Below are positions 1 to 10,600 of a DNA stretch of 64,000 bases, in pieces. This DNA is from Gracilaria gracilis. Lineage: Eukaryota; Rhodophyta; Florideophyceae; Gracilariales; Gracilariaceae. The position numbers and the translations under genes are program-made. The stretch covers positions 124,001-188,000 of the forward strand of contig JARGSG010000090.1 in assembly GCA_030374805.1 (NCBI GenBank), given 5' to 3'. The notes under the pieces were generated by a model, which was not told the DNA's origin, ran no database searches, and saw nothing but the letters and a program-made list of their open reading frames with translations. Positions within the stretch are counted from its first letter, which is position 1; every line of letters begins with the position of its first letter.

Positions 1-65
1 CAGGGGTTCGCGCTTCGGTCGGCGGGAAGGCGCCGGCGACCAGTACGTATATACTGAGCCTCAGA

Positions 66-189
66 ATGGCGGACTCCGAGACTTCGGCAATACCTTCACA
101 GCTTTCTGAACCAACGCCTGGTACACGAAATCACTCTTCTCCGACTTCGCGGCCAAAACTATCATCTCCAACCTTCTCTCCTACAGCAG
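66..189 (+). CDS. Left part of an unknown reading frame cut by Gypsy-1
   Basis: An ATG at 66 opens a frame rich in Ser, Pro and Thr that runs without stop up to the left LTR of Gypsy-1. The five bases before the LTR (AGCAG, 185-189) recur just after the right LTR, so this short stretch and the frame beginning at 5522 flanked the same insertion site. I do not recognise the protein. It may be a host gene or an extra frame carried by the neighbouring Gypsy-2. Confidence 0.45.
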
Positions 190-453
190 TGTAGTGGATG
201 AAGGCATCCACTTCGGCACTGAAGTAGATATAGACATCCACTTCAGCACCATAGCTCCACCAAGGATTGCTGCACCCACGCTCGGGTGGCATTACCTCCT
301 ACATAGTTAGTGTACCGTAGTAGTTTTCTGAAGCAGAAGACATCGGCAGTGGTGTACTTAAGACACCACATCTCTACCTCTTCAGTAAAATCAGAGGTAT
401 CGAACCTCAACACTCAGCACCCCTCTTGCGCATTGCAACCACACAAGCGCACA
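190..453 (+). repeat. 5' LTR of Gypsy-1
   Basis: It is 264 bp, starts TGTAGTGG and ends GCGCACA. It matches 5253-5516 at every position I compared. It should carry the element's promoter. I could not identify a standard TGG primer-binding site directly after it. Confidence 0.95.
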
Positions 454-505
454 GTGATCACTGCCGATACTGGTTGTATCGCGTTTCGCTTGTTCGATCA
501 CCACA

Positions 506-3500
506 ATGGCGTCCGCTTCGACGCCGACCGCTCAGTCTGGAGAAGAAATGGAATATCTTTTTCAGCAACCATCGTCCGTAGCCTTTTCCGTGGACCACCC
601 AAGACTCTCCAACACCAATCCGAGGTCAATTCGGATATTTTTACGTCAGTACGACCAGTATTCGAAGGAAGTCATGGAACGAGCGCTACAGCTTTCGGTC
701 ATTGACTCAACCACCACCGAGCCTGTCCGCCCGGTCAGTATTTGCTTCTGTGTAGACTCCGAATGGCTTCAGTCCTGTATTGATTTGGAATACATTCCTA
801 CGGTCAAGATGTCCGAGGACCTTACAGATGCCAAACTTCGTAGGTATTTGGAAACCGAAGCCGAGGAGGAAAAAGACACTATGACGGTGACAGAAATTAA
901 TGCTATAATCAAACGTGAACTTTCGATGGACATGTCTGACAGCTCCTCCCGCTCGCGAATGAAGGGGCTTTTCACGTCGTATGTGTCTACGTTGCGTAGG
1001 AATGGGCTCATTTGGGTAATGAATGACCATCCTAAATTATCAGTCAAGCACATTGTAGCTACTATCCGTCCCAGAACATTGCAACAACGTCTCGAAACGG
1101 ACCTGGAACTGGTGTATTCACCTCTGAAGAAGGACTTCAAAGGTTTTATGAAACACGCAATGTCTGTGTCCGAAGCATTTCAGATCGTAGACAATGGTCC
1201 ACCCTCTAGAACGCGAGTTTCAAAACCCCGCAAAGGAAACTTTGTAAGTTTTGCCACGAGTAGCGAGTCCCCAGCCCCCCCAAGCTCTTCAACAGAGCAG
1301 AAGCGCGCAAGCCAGAAATCCAAACGACTTCCCCCGTTCTGTCCGCACGAACCATGCCAGCGTGAAGGTGAACGGCATTGGATTGATGATTGTACGAAGG
1401 CCACCGCTGTCGAGAAGGAAGCTCTGAAAGCTCATCTTTCAGCCAAGAAGGCAGCGGATGGACCTGCCAAGAACACAAGGTCTCACAAAATCAAAGCGAA
1501 GCCAGGTAGTGTGGGACGTGTGAAACCTGCCCAGTACTCTCCAGACGCAAGCTGTTCTGTTACTGTTTCCGATGGCATGACTTCCGTGGAGACTTCCGGT
1601 CGCTGTGATGATGGCAGTGACGACAGCATTGTGTCACCTACACTCGCAGAGTCAGCTGCCTTGCAAGGTGTCGGGAAGATTTCCGCTATCAAGAAGGTCA
1701 CGTTGGCTGTGGCACTAAGGAAGGATAATCAGGCAGAAGCAGAGAGTTTCTCTTTTTCACGCACATGGACAGTACCGCGCACCATTCTACACCTGGCATC
1801 TGGAAACTTGGCACTCATGAAGATCTCATTTTTGGTTGCTGATAACGATCTGGCTTGTGAGAATCTACTCATCGGCAGACCCGTACTGCAGCATTTGCGT
1901 GTAGACACTCATACTCTGCTGGACAGAAACCGCTTCGCGTTGAATGGGGCAGACTGCTCACAAGTCGGAAACCCCACATCCACTTCGGCAGGTGGGTACG
2001 TCAGCCGTCTCATGATTGCACGCCTAAACTGCTCTAGTACAACATTCGAATCAACTACAGTTGCGCCCGACCGTCCAAGGGTGAACTACTATGCCCAGCG
2101 ACGGGTTGAAGACCCATTCCCAGACCCAGCTCTTCTTGACACAGTTGACAGTGAGCAGCATGAGAGCATCCACAAAGCAGTAGAAGACATGTTGCAAGTG
2201 GCAGTTGGAAATGGACTAGAGAAAACCAAGGCGAACCTTCTCAGCGAAATGGCACATGAACATATCAACATCTTCAGAACCTCGCTTTCTTCAGGACCAC
2301 CAGCACAAGTCAAGCCACTGAAGATTGCCATTACACCTGACGCCAAGCCAGTTCGCGTCCGTCTGCGTAAGTACTCGCAGGACCAGCGGGATTTTCTTGA
2401 CAAGTTCGTTGGAAATCTTGTTCGAGCTGGTATGGTGTACCCCAATCCGTCGTCTCCATGGGCATCAGCACCACTTCTTGTCCCCAAACCTGGACCAGCT
2501 CGTTTCCGATTCACTGTAGACTTGCGGCCCATCAACAAGTTCACAGTCCAGCATCAGTTTCCAATGCCGAATATTGAACAGGAACTACTCAAGCTGGCTG
2601 GATCCAAGTTCTTCGCCACTTTTGATCTCTCCCATGGGTACTGGCAGTTCCCTTTGGATAAGGCCTCGCAGGAACTCCAGTCATTCATAACGCCTGATGG
2701 CGTCTACACACCGACCAGAGTTCTGCACGGGACAACAAACGCTACGACACATCTACAATCCATTCTGGCAGAAGTGTTCCCAAAGGAGCTCCTCAAGCAG
2801 ATTCTCTATTGGCTGGATGACATACTGCTTCACAATCGAACTGTGGAGGGACTACTGAAAGGAATTCGAAAGCTGTTCGAAACCTGTGCACGTTATTCGA
2901 TCCGACTACATCCAGGCAAGAGTATCCTGTTTGCTCAAACCATTAAATGGTGTGGACGAATTGTATCCGCAGATGGAGTACGCCATGACCCTCGAAAGCT
3001 TGACGGCCTCCTTTCCATGGAACCTCCAACCACTGGAGCCCATTTGCAACAGTTTGTGTGCGCCATGCAGTGGGTCAAAACCGGCATACCGAACTTCACG
3101 AATCTCATTGAGCCCCTACACCAAATGTTGGAAAGGGTATATGCCGTAGCTGGTAAGCGCACCAAACGAGCTGTAGCGAACGTATCATTGCAGGATCTAG
3201 GATGGGATAAGAAAGAAAACATTGTTTTCGATCAGTGCAAGAAGGCGCTCGCTAATCTGGTTACTCTCGCTCATCGCGACGAGCGGCAGCGGCTATGCAT
3301 TTACACAGACGCATCTGACACCTCTTGGTCTGGTATCGTTACGCAAGTACCGAAAGAGGACCTCCATCTCCCTCACGCCGAGCAAAGGCACAGCCCGCTT
3401 GCATTTTGTTCCGGAAGATTCAATACGACTCAATTGGCTTGGTCGACTCTAGAGAAAGAGGCTTTCGCAATAATGGCTACAGTCGAGAGAATGCATTGGC

Positions 3501-5242
3501 TTGCTGCCACCGCCGCAGGATTCGACCTCTTCACAGACCACAACAACCTCGTTTTCATATTCGACCCTCTCTCTCTCATCCCGGATCTCAGCCTATCCTC
3601 AACACGAAAGGTTCTTCGTTGGGCTGTGCGTCTCAGTGTATACTTGTACACATGCTTCCACATCAGTGGACTGGACAATGTGTGGGCTGACATGTTAACG
3701 CGTTGGTCTGCACCCAAAATTGTCCGAAGGTTACTCCAGATTCCAATTCTGCCAACCGCCAACACCGATGAATTCTGCTGGCCATCTGCAGAAGAAGTAG
3801 CACTGGAACAAGACCAACACTCCAACGTTCGCCCATTAGATCTACAGTGTCTTAATGGAATCTGGAGAACCTCTTCAGAAGCCATTTGGATCCCGGAAAA
3901 GTCTGAAAACCTTCAGCTGAGACTCTGCATCATTGCCCACACTGGTCCCGCCGGCCATCGTGGTAGGCAAACTACATCAAATGCTCTGAGCAAGAACTAT
4001 CATTGGACAACACTGTCGAAAGACATTCAGGATTTTGTAGATGCCTGCATCCACTGTATTTCGACCACTGGAGGTGAGAAAGTTCCAAGGCCCTTTGGTC
4101 CGGCACTCCATGGGTCAAAGCCAAACGACCTTCTCCAGTTTGACTACATTGAAATTGGACCAAGTCATGTAGGGTCTAAATACATCCTGATGCTTCGAGA
4201 TGATCATTCCGACTACAAGTGGTTCTTTCCTACCTCAGGAACGACATCGGACAACGCAGCGCTTTCTATCGTAGACTGGTGCGCTGCCTTTAATGTTCCG
4301 CAGGGCTTGATGTCCGATGGTCCAACGCACTTCAAGAACGAGACCATCAGGAAAATTACGAAGTATCTTCGCGTACCGCATCATTTCACGCTCCCCTACA
4401 CACCATGGAGCAATGGGGCAGTGGAAAGACTTGGCAAAGAACTCATCCGAACACTTCGGGCGTTGACATCCGAGTATCAAATGGATTTCACAGAATGGCC
4501 CGATCTCATTCCAATCATCCAGAGCATCCTGAACAACACCCCGTCTCCTCACCGCAGCAACACTGCACCAATCACCGCATTCATGGGTCTCAAACCTACT
4601 CCCCCTATCTCTACCTTCCTGCGCACATCTACCGCGAAGCCTGTTAACATTCGCGCAGCACGATTAGAGCGCTGTACCAACATGGACGCTCTGCAAAAGT
4701 TGATGTCCGAGTTACAACCTTTAGTGCACAATGCGCTACAGAACAACAGACAGAAGTCGAGAGAAAGAGCTTCGAAGGGCAAGCTAGCCAATTTCGAAAA
4801 GGGAGATTTCGTATTGGTGGCAAGAGATGATTTCACGGCCGGTGAGAAGCTCGCGTTACGTTGGAGAGGACCACGCCGAATTGTTAAGGCACTTTCGGAC
4901 TACGTTTATCAAGTCGAAGATCTCAGGAACGGATCGCTCAAGGATATACATGGCTCTCGGTTGAAGTTCTACCATGACGAATCCTTGAACAAAGAAGCCA
5001 TTTTGTCCCACGTTCTTTCATCTGAGACCGGTATGCCCGTAGGACGTTTACTCAAGTTGGTGGAAAGCGAGGAAGGCCTATTGGTTCATGTTCGCTGGAA
5101 AGGTCTTGATGAGGCAGAGGACACTTTGGAGCCTCTCAAACAGATCTACAAGGACGTTCCAGTTATGCTGCAAAAACTACTTCGTCGCAAAACCACATCC
5201 CCCGATCTGGCTAAGAAAGCAAAAGCTGCGCTTGGCCTTTAA
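506..5242 (+). CDS. Gypsy-1 Gag-Pol polyprotein (1578 residues)
   Basis: This single frame encodes the whole polyprotein. Gag occupies about residues 1-300 and ends with a Cys/His cluster near 277-293. An aspartic-protease-like region lies at about 390-500, ending in the ILLIGRP-like block LLIGRPVL. Reverse transcriptase (about 620-800) shows FTVDLRPIN and the YWLDD active-site box. RNase H (about 930-1030) shows YTDASD and a TDHNN block. Integrase (about 1120-1420) shows an HHCC zinc-binding stretch, the DDH start of the core and PYTPWSNGAVERLGKE. A chromodomain follows at about 1508-1555 (VHVRWKGLDEAEDTLEP). Known family role: reverse transcription and integration, with the chromodomain steering insertion through histone marks. 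The fused Gag-Pol with no frameshift between them is usual in some chromoviruses. Confidence 0.95.
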   Translation: MASASTPTAQSGEEMEYLFQQPSSVAFSVDHPRLSNTNPRSIRIFLRQYDQYSKEVMERALQLSVIDSTTTEPVRPVSICFCVDSEWLQSCIDLEYIPTVKMSEDLTDAKLRRYLETEAEEEKDTMTVTEINAIIKRELSMDMSDSSSRSRMKGLFTSYVSTLRRNGLIWVMNDHPKLSVKHIVATIRPRTLQQRLETDLELVYSPLKKDFKGFMKHAMSVSEAFQIVDNGPPSRTRVSKPRKGNFVSFATSSESPAPPSSSTEQKRASQKSKRLPPFCPHEPCQREGERHWIDDCTKATAVEKEALKAHLSAKKAADGPAKNTRSHKIKAKPGSVGRVKPAQYSPDASCSVTVSDGMTSVETSGRCDDGSDDSIVSPTLAESAALQGVGKISAIKKVTLAVALRKDNQAEAESFSFSRTWTVPRTILHLASGNLALMKISFLVADNDLACENLLIGRPVLQHLRVDTHTLLDRNRFALNGADCSQVGNPTSTSAGGYVSRLMIARLNCSSTTFESTTVAPDRPRVNYYAQRRVEDPFPDPALLDTVDSEQHESIHKAVEDMLQVAVGNGLEKTKANLLSEMAHEHINIFRTSLSSGPPAQVKPLKIAITPDAKPVRVRLRKYSQDQRDFLDKFVGNLVRAGMVYPNPSSPWASAPLLVPKPGPARFRFTVDLRPINKFTVQHQFPMPNIEQELLKLAGSKFFATFDLSHGYWQFPLDKASQELQSFITPDGVYTPTRVLHGTTNATTHLQSILAEVFPKELLKQILYWLDDILLHNRTVEGLLKGIRKLFETCARYSIRLHPGKSILFAQTIKWCGRIVSADGVRHDPRKLDGLLSMEPPTTGAHLQQFVCAMQWVKTGIPNFTNLIEPLHQMLERVYAVAGKRTKRAVANVSLQDLGWDKKENIVFDQCKKALANLVTLAHRDERQRLCIYTDASDTSWSGIVTQVPKEDLHLPHAEQRHSPLAFCSGRFNTTQLAWSTLEKEAFAIMATVERMHWLAATAAGFDLFTDHNNLVFIFDPLSLIPDLSLSSTRKVLRWAVRLSVYLYTCFHISGLDNVWADMLTRWSAPKIVRRLLQIPILPTANTDEFCWPSAEEVALEQDQHSNVRPLDLQCLNGIWRTSSEAIWIPEKSENLQLRLCIIAHTGPAGHRGRQTTSNALSKNYHWTTLSKDIQDFVDACIHCISTTGGEKVPRPFGPALHGSKPNDLLQFDYIEIGPSHVGSKYILMLRDDHSDYKWFFPTSGTTSDNAALSIVDWCAAFNVPQGLMSDGPTHFKNETIRKITKYLRVPHHFTLPYTPWSNGAVERLGKELIRTLRALTSEYQMDFTEWPDLIPIIQSILNNTPSPHRSNTAPITAFMGLKPTPPISTFLRTSTAKPVNIRAARLERCTNMDALQKLMSELQPLVHNALQNNRQKSRERASKGKLANFEKGDFVLVARDDFTAGEKLALRWRGPRRIVKALSDYVYQVEDLRNGSLKDIHGSRLKFYHDESLNKEAILSHVLSSETGMPVGRLLKLVESEEGLLVHVRWKGLDEAEDTLEPLKQIYKDVPVMLQKLLRRKTTSPDLAKKAKAALGL

Positions 5243-5252
5243 AGGAGGGAAG
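5241..5252 (+). other. Polypurine tract of Gypsy-1
   Basis: AAAGGAGGGAAG lies immediately before the right LTR and overlaps the stop of the polyprotein. This is the expected place and composition for the plus-strand primer of reverse transcription. Confidence 0.85.
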
Positions 5253-5516
5253 TGTAGTGGATGAAGGCATCCACTTCGGCACTGAAGTAGATATAGACAT
5301 CCACTTCAGCACCATAGCTCCACCAAGGATTGCTGCACCCACGCTCGGGTGGCATTACCTCCTACATAGTTAGTGTACCGTAGTAGTTTTCTGAAGCAGA
5401 AGACATCGGCAGTGGTGTACTTAAGACACCACATCTCTACCTCTTCAGTAAAATCAGAGGTATCGAACCTCAACACTCAGCACCCCTCTTGCGCATTGCA
5501 ACCACACAAGCGCACA
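5253..5516 (+). repeat. 3' LTR of Gypsy-1
   Basis: This 264-bp copy matches the left LTR throughout, which implies insertion too recent for substitutions to have built up. Confidence 0.95.
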
Positions 5517-5521
5517 AGCAG

Positions 5522-7314
5522 GCATGAACTCTTTCGCGACTAACCTGCTTCCGGGGAACGCTTCCTCAAGTGCCTCACAGGCGGCTTCGTCGAGTGCTGC
5601 TCCCGTCGAGAACCTTTCCTACTTAGGCTTTCAACAACCTCCTATGCAGGCGTCATCTCAGTTTTACTCGTCCCAAGCTATGGGGCCAGCTCATCAACCC
5701 TCGGGGTATCAGCAGTCTCCTTACCAAATGGCAGGCTCGTCCGGATACTTCGGCGGATTTAACTCGATGCCCCTCCCTCAAGGAGGTCCTCACGCACAGC
5801 CGCAGTACCATCCATCTGGTTACCAACCTCCTGGCTACTTCTCCCAACAAGGCACTCAACCTGGACAGTCCTCGCAAGGCTACGACCCCGCAGTGCCTCC
5901 TCAGGCTCCCGATATCGACGCAGCGGCGTGGAACTCCGAGCAAGCGATGCCGTTAACGGTCAATGCCAGGGGATGGATCAGCTTGGAAAGTCTCCGTTTC
6001 AGACGGCCTCGGCAGCATGGCGAGGTGTATTGCCGTGCACCTTGGTTCCATTTGACGGCCGTAGCCGACGAGGCTCTCATTGACTCGTATGCTGAGAATG
6101 GTTACCTCCCAGGTGGGCTTCATCGCGAAGTAGTTCGGTCTAGAAGCTGGCGTCTCCGTGTGGTGGTCGATCCCCTGCACCTGTTCTGTACGGGCGGTGA
6201 TTCCCTTAGTCGCACTAGGGCACTGTGGGCGCGTGCTGCCAATGAAAGAGCTAGCCGTGTTCGATCGGATCACTTGGTACCGTTGCGGTTCGACTTTGAC
6301 GTGTCACATTTCCGAACTTTCGGCGAGAGGTCCTACGGATACGCATTAGCGGAGTTCAACGAGTCTCCCGAAAGGGCTGAGGTACCGAACGTGGTCGATG
6401 GTTTGCTTCTCTGGAGTCGTCCCCTTTTTCGGGCGGAATTCCGATACCTTTGGCGATCATCCAATAATTTCTTGTGGAGCTTTGAGCGCCGTGTTCGGCT
6501 TGAGCGAAGCTTGCGGTCCCGTCGAGGGTTCTTGATTCCGTATCCACACTTGAAGGCGGAGCGATTGCGCTACAACTCCCTCCCGGGGCGATTCGCTGCG
6601 GTTCCCGGCTGGTGGCCGAATGTCGAGGTCCCGCGAGGGTGCTACGCCGAACTTCCTCCGTGCCTCTACTATGTAGGCTGTAGAATGTTGAACGATCCCT
6701 GCTCTGGGTACTGGACGCTCTTTGCGGCGAAGTGGGGTGCCCGCGTGGCGGTACATCTCCTGTGGGATACGTATGATCATTACTGTCTCTGGTATCTCCC
6801 TCCGATGCTCCGATGGATTATCCGGCGACAGGATCTGTCTATACCCTTGGGGTCCGATTCCAACCAGGAAGAGATTCACCTGCTCCTACCCTTCATCGAG
6901 GCCGTCGATTGGGACCGGATTCCGGTGCACTGGCAGCCAAAAGGTGGTCCCCGCGGCAACGACCGATCACCGGGGAGAATATCCACCCGTTTGGGGACCT
7001 TCGCGTACTACGATCCGTGGGAATGGCAAATGATCTCCGAGGCTCATGGGAGAGCAAAGATGCGGGCCCCTAGGGCTATGCCGATTGGACACCCGACTGG
7101 GTTCGTGTTCCCTGACGACTATGGGCCTCCAGCGGACTGGGTCAATCCCTCCTTAGACCATGGTGATCGCGAGGTGGTGGACGACGACATCCCCCTTGTG
7201 GGTGTTCCGAATACGGGCGCTGACGTGGCACAAGTCCCTGCGGAGGGCCCTCAAGCTCCCGCGGGTTGGGGTCTTGCGACGCCGGCTCCCGGAAACAACG
7301 CTGGTCACCAGTAG
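5522..7314 (+). CDS. Unknown protein, Gln/Ser/Tyr-rich head and Trp/Arg-rich body (main part of frame)
   Basis: About 597 codons are open from the right edge of the Gypsy-1 target duplication; the first Met is at 5524. Residues 1-150 are low-complexity, rich in Gln, Ser, Gly, Pro and Tyr (GYQQ, SGYQPPGYF), like a disordered, prion-like head. The rest is folded-looking and rich in Trp, Arg, Tyr and Leu (for example LLWSRPLFRAEFRYLW, CLYYVGCR), and the tail is Pro/Ala-rich. I recognise no family, no signal peptide and no membrane span. It is convergent with Gypsy-2 pol, 380 bp away, and I found no LTR between them. It could therefore be an antisense extra frame of Gypsy-2, as described for plant Tat-type elements, or an unrelated host gene. 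Gypsy-1 has interrupted its beginning. Confidence 0.55.
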
Positions 7315-7694
7315 TCTGGGCAGGGTGCTTGAGGGCGTGTAGTTCTGTCGATTAGATACGATAAACGCAATTAGGCCACAGCTTGGCATTACTTCTCTCC
7401 TCCTGTAGGATCTTTCTCGTATTCGAACTTCTTTCATACTTCCTTCCTTTTCCTTCTTCATTTTCTAACCAGGATGCACTTCATTTCCATTCGTGGCAAC
7501 ATCTTCCTAGATACTTCATTACTCTTTACTTCTCAGTTCCGTTATACGGCGATGAACCGACAATTCGGTGCGTTCTTTCTCTGTTCATATTGTACATAAA
7601 ACCAACATTGTGTGTGTCTTCTCTTTTCTTCTTAGAGCTCCTCGCAACCTACCGCGTAGCGGTACACCATATTTACCACATTTCGGTGACAATT
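7315..7694. other. Convergent gap, no gene seen
   Basis: This pyrimidine-rich stretch separates the unknown plus-strand frame from the chromodomain end of Gypsy-2 on the minus strand. I compared it by eye with 15.2-16.2 kb for a shared LTR and found none. Confidence 0.5.
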
Positions 7695-10600
7695 CTATCC
7701 CACTTGGGCATTATCCAGAGTTGGGGGTAATGCGGACCGGGTTCTTCGGTGATAAGCGATGATCTTGGACCTCGGAAGGTGCTCAATTGGCTCCCAAGTG
7801 TCCTGCTCTGGGGGATAGCCGTACCAACGGAAGCGATAAATTAATTTACCGTCCTGGGCGACAACGTGCTTCACGATACGATCGACCACGAAATCCTGTG
7901 GGTATACCCCGACGTCTTCGGTTACTTTGGTTGTTTCCGAAATTGGGCTTTGCTTCCCTACGTAACCCGAACGGGTACACGCAAGTAACGACGGGTTTCC
8001 GGCTTCGGCGAGGTGGCAGTGTCTCGTTGGCGAGAGCGCTAACCGTCACGACGGGGAATCCCTAACTTCCGTTTTCGGCTGCCAATCTCCACGAAAGTGG
8101 CTTCTGGTGGAAGCTCTTCACTTCCGGAGTCCGTTGAACTAACCTCTTTTCCCAGCGGGCATCAACTTTAACTAACGACTTCGTTCCTGATCCAGGCGAA
8201 GTTGCTTCTCAACGCGGGAGAGCCGTCGCGACGGAGATACTGCGTTGCTCACTTCCTGTGCAGGGTGGCGGATTGGCTGGGCCACGGCACTGTATTGCGT
8301 CGCATGCGCGCGCACTTGACGAGTGCCGACCAATCGGAACAGTTTGCACTACTCCACGTGGCAGAGTGCTAGCCAATCCGGTGGCGTTGCACACTGAGTG
8401 GGGATTTCCGTGCACGGCGCTGTCCTACTGAGGGCTTCTGCGCCACACGGTGCTCCTGAGAGGGCTTCTCCGATGCTGTTCATAAACTTCCCTTCCTAAA
8501 CCGGGCTCTACGACCTTATCCACAAGGATCCTCCGCTTCACCACACCTACTGTGGGTTCTTCCCATAAGGCTCGTCGCCGCGCTGACCCATTGACGGGTC
8601 GGCGGAAACCGTCTCTTCGGTACGTCTTGCCTTCTGCGCCTCTTCCGAGCGAGGCGTAGAAGTAGCCAATGACTTGGACGCTTGCCCACGAGGGTTCTCA
8701 TTACTAACGGTGGTCTTCCCCACAGGGGTAACTTCGTCTGCACTAATGACATTCGCCTCGACCGAGGATCTCACACGCGTGTGTGTTTGCAGTGATATTC
8801 CCAATCCGGGCTCCTGTCTCTTTGAGAGCTCAAGCACGTCAGCCAATCCAGCAGATGCCGGACCAGCCTGAGCTCGATTACGTGAGTCCTCTCCCTCCTT
8901 AGGGGGCGATACGGCAGCTGATATTACCGTAGCCGGGGATTGAACTCGAGTTGAGTGCGTAGGCGAAGCGCGAGAGAGTGGGCTATCCTTGACTAGCTCT
9001 GACACCTCAAGAAGGTCCGATAAACTCCTTTCTTGGTGCGGGAGAATCGACGGGCGGTTCGCGCTGTCCCCGTTTGATTCCGTTCCATCCTGTGTTGCAG
9101 GTACTCCAGTTCCGGTTTCCAGTAGCGTTACCAATTCTTGGAGTGGGCTCGGTGCCCTGTAGACGCGATCGCGTGATATCCGTTCGTGTTGGTTATTAAT
9201 TTCCAGCACGACGGTGTCTCCAGATATGGAAATAACCTCATAGGATCCGTCCGCAATCGGCGATAACTTGTGGCGGCGTTCGTTCTCCGGGTTTTAATAC
9301 TCCTTACGAAGGAACACATAATCTCCTACCTGTAGGTTAGGCAACGGTTTCCGAATTCGTCTATCAAAGTTGCGCTTGTAGGTGAGCTGAGTGCTGTCCA
9401 TAGAGACACGTGCTGCAGGTACCAGCTTGGTGAGCCATTTTTTCCACGCATCGCGGTACAAGCCCGGTGATGGGAACGTATCCAGAGTTGGCTGCGCCTC
9501 GATGGCTAGAGGAGGTGGTCTCCTCGACAGTACCAGCTCAAATGGTGAAAGTCCCGTTACCCGATGAACCTGGGTGTTGTACGCATACGTGATAGCGTCC
9601 GTGAACTGATCCCACGTTTTGGTATGATCTGCCACATAAGATCTCAAAGTACCAAGGATGGTTCGATTAAATCTCTCTACTTGTCCATTCGCTTGCGGAT
9701 GATAAGTCGTAGTGAATAAATTCCTAATATCCAGGATCCTACACACATCTTGAAAGAACTTCGAGGTGAATTGAGAGCTGTTATCGGAAAGTAACTGTAC
9801 CGGTGGGTCATACACAAAGACCCAGTAGGTAACAAACGCTTGAGCCACAGCGGCTGCTGTTATCCGTTTGAGCGGCACTGTTATAACCAATTTAGAGAAC
9901 CTGTCGGTGATGACCAGTAGGTACCGGTTCCCTCGAGAGGTCTTAATCAATTCTCCAAGAATGTCAATGGCGACGAACTCCAGCGGTGCCCGTGCGGGAA
10001 ACAACGTTAACTACCTCGAGTACTTTCTTAATTTGACGTCATTCTTGGCACAAGCCTGACAGGAGCGGCGGACTGCGTAACAGTCGAACGCCATTGCGGG
10101 CCAATAGAAGTCTCTTCTTGAGGTGAGGTAAAGCTTCCTTCCTCCCGGGTGGGCTTCCAACTTCACATAGTGAGACAAGTGCAGTACGCGACTCTGTAAG
10201 GAGTGAGGTACCACCATTTGTGGGTTGGTTTCAACAGTTGGCACCAAGTAGCCTCGGTCATTCACCTGGAAAGGTATCCTATACCCACCGTTCAGACAGG
10301 CCCTAACCTGTATACAAAAGGGATCCATCTGCTGTTCCCATATCATCTCCTCGGGCGAAATCGGTACGAATGACCCAGTATCCGGTTCTACAGTCTGTGT
10401 GGCGAGAATATCGTCACACACATCATCCGATAGAATTTCTGTCTTCCCCTCATCGAGGTCACCAATCATAAAGCATGGTATCTCTTCCGTGTCCTCGGCG
10501 GGTTCAGCTTCTGCTGCAGTGCCCAAACGGTATAGAGCGTCTGCCTGCAAGTTCAAGGAGCCTTTCTTGTACACTACTTCAAATTCAAATTCCGAGAGTC

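Larger units (their letters stand above)
190..5516 (+). mobile_element. Gypsy-1, whole Ty3/gypsy LTR retrotransposon with chromodomain
   Basis: The element has two 264-bp LTRs that begin TG and end CA (190-453 and 5253-5516), which I read as identical. They are flanked by an exact AGCAG duplication (185-189 and 5517-5521). Between them lies one long frame with gag, protease, reverse transcriptase, RNase H, integrase and a C-terminal chromodomain, and a purine tract just before the right LTR. The element looks whole and very young. The order of domains and the C-terminal chromodomain place it among chromoviruses. It interrupts an unknown frame. Confidence 0.95.
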
